Source: Melastoma dodecandrum
Lineage: Eukaryota; Streptophyta; Magnoliopsida; Myrtales; Melastomataceae
Assembly: GCA_029817715.1 (NCBI GenBank)
Contig: JARUPY010000189.1
Location: forward strand, 2,294,001 to 2,358,000
Length of the DNA stretch: 64,000 nt
Direction: 5' to 3'
Both the position numbers and the translations under genes were made by a program. Shown here one piece after another: positions 62,900-64,000 of this stretch. Positions within the stretch are counted from its first letter, which is position 1, and the number at the start of each line of letters is the position of its first letter. The notes beneath the pieces are model-generated. The model searched no databases. It had not been told where the DNA came from and saw only the letters and a program-made list of their open reading frames with translations.

Positions 62900-64000
62900 C
62901 CTTGGTCGTGACTACCTCCTGCAGGACCTCGTCTATGTCTTTGTCTGTGAAGTCGGGCCCCCATCCTGTTGGCACAATCGGTCCTTCGTCAGGCTTGGGG
63001 TGAGAGGTGCCATAGCTTACGATGAAGTCGAACTTCCCAGAAGGTTGACCTAAGGGTCCGACTGTGGGGTCTCCCAGCTTGTAGCGCTGGTCCAGAGTAA
63101 GGTCCTTGACTGTCTTACACGTCTCTGCATGCAAAATACCCTTGTCACAACAAGAGTCTTCATCAGCCTTAACGATTTCTATTTCGGAGTCAAGCCATAA
63201 GATTAACTCCCTATGCAAAGTAGATGGAATCGCGGCGGCCTTATGAAGCCAATCGCGTCCTAAAAGCGCATTAAATGAAGGGGTTATATCGATTACAAAG
63301 AAAGCAGTTTCCTGCTCGTGTCTCCCGACGCCTAGGCGCACGGAGCATATGCCCAGGCACTCGGATTTTCTCCCATTGAAGCCACTTACAGCTACGTCGG
63401 TTCGCACCAACTCGCTAGGCTTGTACCCAAGTAATCTAAACTTGGCGAGGGGAAGAACATTGACAGTGGCGCCATTGTCTATTAAGACTCGACCCACTAA
63501 GACACCATCAAAGGTGGCTGAGATATACAGCGAATGCATATGCTGTTTCATGCGATCTGATGGTTTCCTCAACCAGTGCAGAGGGAAGCCAGAAGGAAAT
63601 GTAATGACTTTAAAGTCGAGAGTTTTACCTTCCGGTGCCTCCGACTTGTCGTTGCAGGCGAACTCCGCAGGGAGGGTAAGAGCGTTGCAGCTCACGAGGG
63701 GCCCTTGCTCTGCGTTGAAGTCGCAGGGCTTATCTCCTCGTAGAGGAGTGTAGTCGAAGCTCGAGCCTGGGTCTTCCGAGTAGTCAGTAGACTCGACACG
63801 CTCGGGCTCTGCAACTTGTTTCCCTGTGGCGTGGTTCCCGCCAAAGGGTGGCATCACAGGAGTCATTCTTGGCTTCTTCTGGGCGTGACTTAGACGCCTT
63901 TCTTTTCTCTTTTGAGCCCTTACGGGAAGCGTAAGCTTCCTTTCCGCCTTCTGCCATTGAGACGAAGGGTTAAGTGCTTTGACGAACCTTGGTTTCTGAG
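62778..64000 (-). CDS. Tat-like gag-protease reading, partial at the window edge
   Basis: The frame is open from the window edge to 62778. Protease motifs are clear: VLIDNGATVNVLPLAKFRLL (D-N-G in place of D-S/T-G) and later FNALLGRDWLHKAAAIPSTL. An in-frame ATG is at 63866, but the natural start is outside the window. In the overlapping frame a lysine-rich reading (MAEGGKEAYASRKGSKEKRK) precedes 63870, so a further frame change may exist there. The C-terminus overlaps the start of the pol frame by about 120 nt, with pol offset by one nucleotide. Confidence 0.75.
   Translation of the reverse strand, partial: QKPRFVKALNPSSQWQKAERKLTLPVRAQKRKERRLSHAQKKPRMTPVMPPFGGNHATGKQVAEPERVESTDYSEDPGSSFDYTPLRGDKPCDFNAEQGPLVSCNALTLPAEFACNDKSEAPEGKTLDFKVITFPSGFPLHWLRKPSDRMKQHMHSLYISATFDGVLVGRVLIDNGATVNVLPLAKFRLLGYKPSELVRTDVAVSGFNGRKSECLGICSVRLGVGRHEQETAFFVIDITPSFNALLGRDWLHKAAAIPSTLHRELILWLDSEIEIVKADEDSCCDKGILHAETCKTVKDLTLDQRYKLGDPTVGPLGQPSGKFDFIVSYGTSHPKPDEGPIVPTGWGPDFTDKDIDEVLQEVVTTKVGSETNNSPSGNKGEAPKSQESTATELEPDRLLHEGMHGQ

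Larger units (their letters stand above)
54600..64000 (-). mobile_element. Tat-like Ty3/gypsy retrotransposon with antisense spliced gene, well preserved
   Basis: Reading from the right edge: gag-protease (to 62778), RT-RNase H-second RNase H-integrase (62899-59330), an antisense six-exon gene (56010-59197), polypurine tract (55812-55825) and 3' LTR (from 55811 leftward). The 5' LTR, primer site and most of gag are outside the window. The intact 1189-codon pol frame suggests recent activity. The second RNase H places it in the Tat lineage. The left end of the 3' LTR is an estimate. Confidence 0.85.

Noticed and set aside
1..64000. tRNA, rRNA, microRNA and CRISPR features
   Set aside because: No cloverleaf, rRNA core or spaced repeat array was recognised by eye. 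Sites resembling tRNA sequence are retroelement primer-binding sites.

Overview
The window is nuclear DNA from a flowering plant. It holds spliced genes with GT-AG introns, a BEL1-type TALE homeobox gene, an IDA-like peptide precursor, and many plant transposons (Ty1/copia, Ty3/gypsy, MULE, hAT, TRIM). The species cannot be fixed from the sequence. Only two host genes are convincing: the BEL1-like gene (9137-13410, +, four exons) and the IDA-like peptide gene (17884-18159, -). Nearly everything else is transposon or AT-rich sequence in which I see no gene. There are no convincing tRNA, rRNA or CRISPR features.

Layout. 1-3215: 5' part of a decayed minus-strand Ty3/gypsy element, inserted into an older plus-strand Ty1/copia element (3216 to about 8250). 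The copia 3' LTR carries a non-autonomous hAT element (6895-7861) with a perfect 8-bp target duplication. 9137-13410: BEL1-like gene, with a TRIM-type LTR and primer site in its 2.3-kb first intron. 13.4-17.9 kb: mostly empty, with one unidentified island and one candidate MITE. 17884-18159: IDA-like gene. 19759-30689: a complete, young SIRE/Maximus-type copia element on the minus strand, with both LTRs, a 5-bp target duplication, gag, pol and a third ORF. 33258-41960: three MULE relics. One is an internally deleted element with 9-bp target duplication and filler DNA at the deletion junction. One is a small element with tandemly duplicated terminal repeats and a 10-bp target duplication. One is a decayed transposase gene interrupted by an LTR-like insertion. 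About 41960-54600: a decayed minus-strand Tat-like Ty3/gypsy element with a second RNase H and a DUF7745-like ORF upstream of gag. About 54600-64000: a much better preserved minus-strand Tat-like element running off the window.

The most striking feature is in that last element. Between pol and the 3' LTR, on the opposite strand, lies a six-exon gene (56010-59197, +). It encodes a plant mobile domain protein of about 945 aa with a C-terminal coiled coil. All five introns are GT-AG and keep one frame open. The gene has its own TATA box just outside the LTR, so the LTR U3, which carries a TCGAC-rich repeat array, sits between two divergent TATA boxes. An antisense gene inside a retroelement can keep its introns because the element's genomic RNA carries them in the unspliceable orientation. 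Two other retroelements here also carry extra ORFs (SIRE ORF3 and the DUF7745-like ORF), so accessory-gene capture recurs across the window.

All boundaries and identities were read by eye. Family assignments rest on recognised motifs, not on searches.
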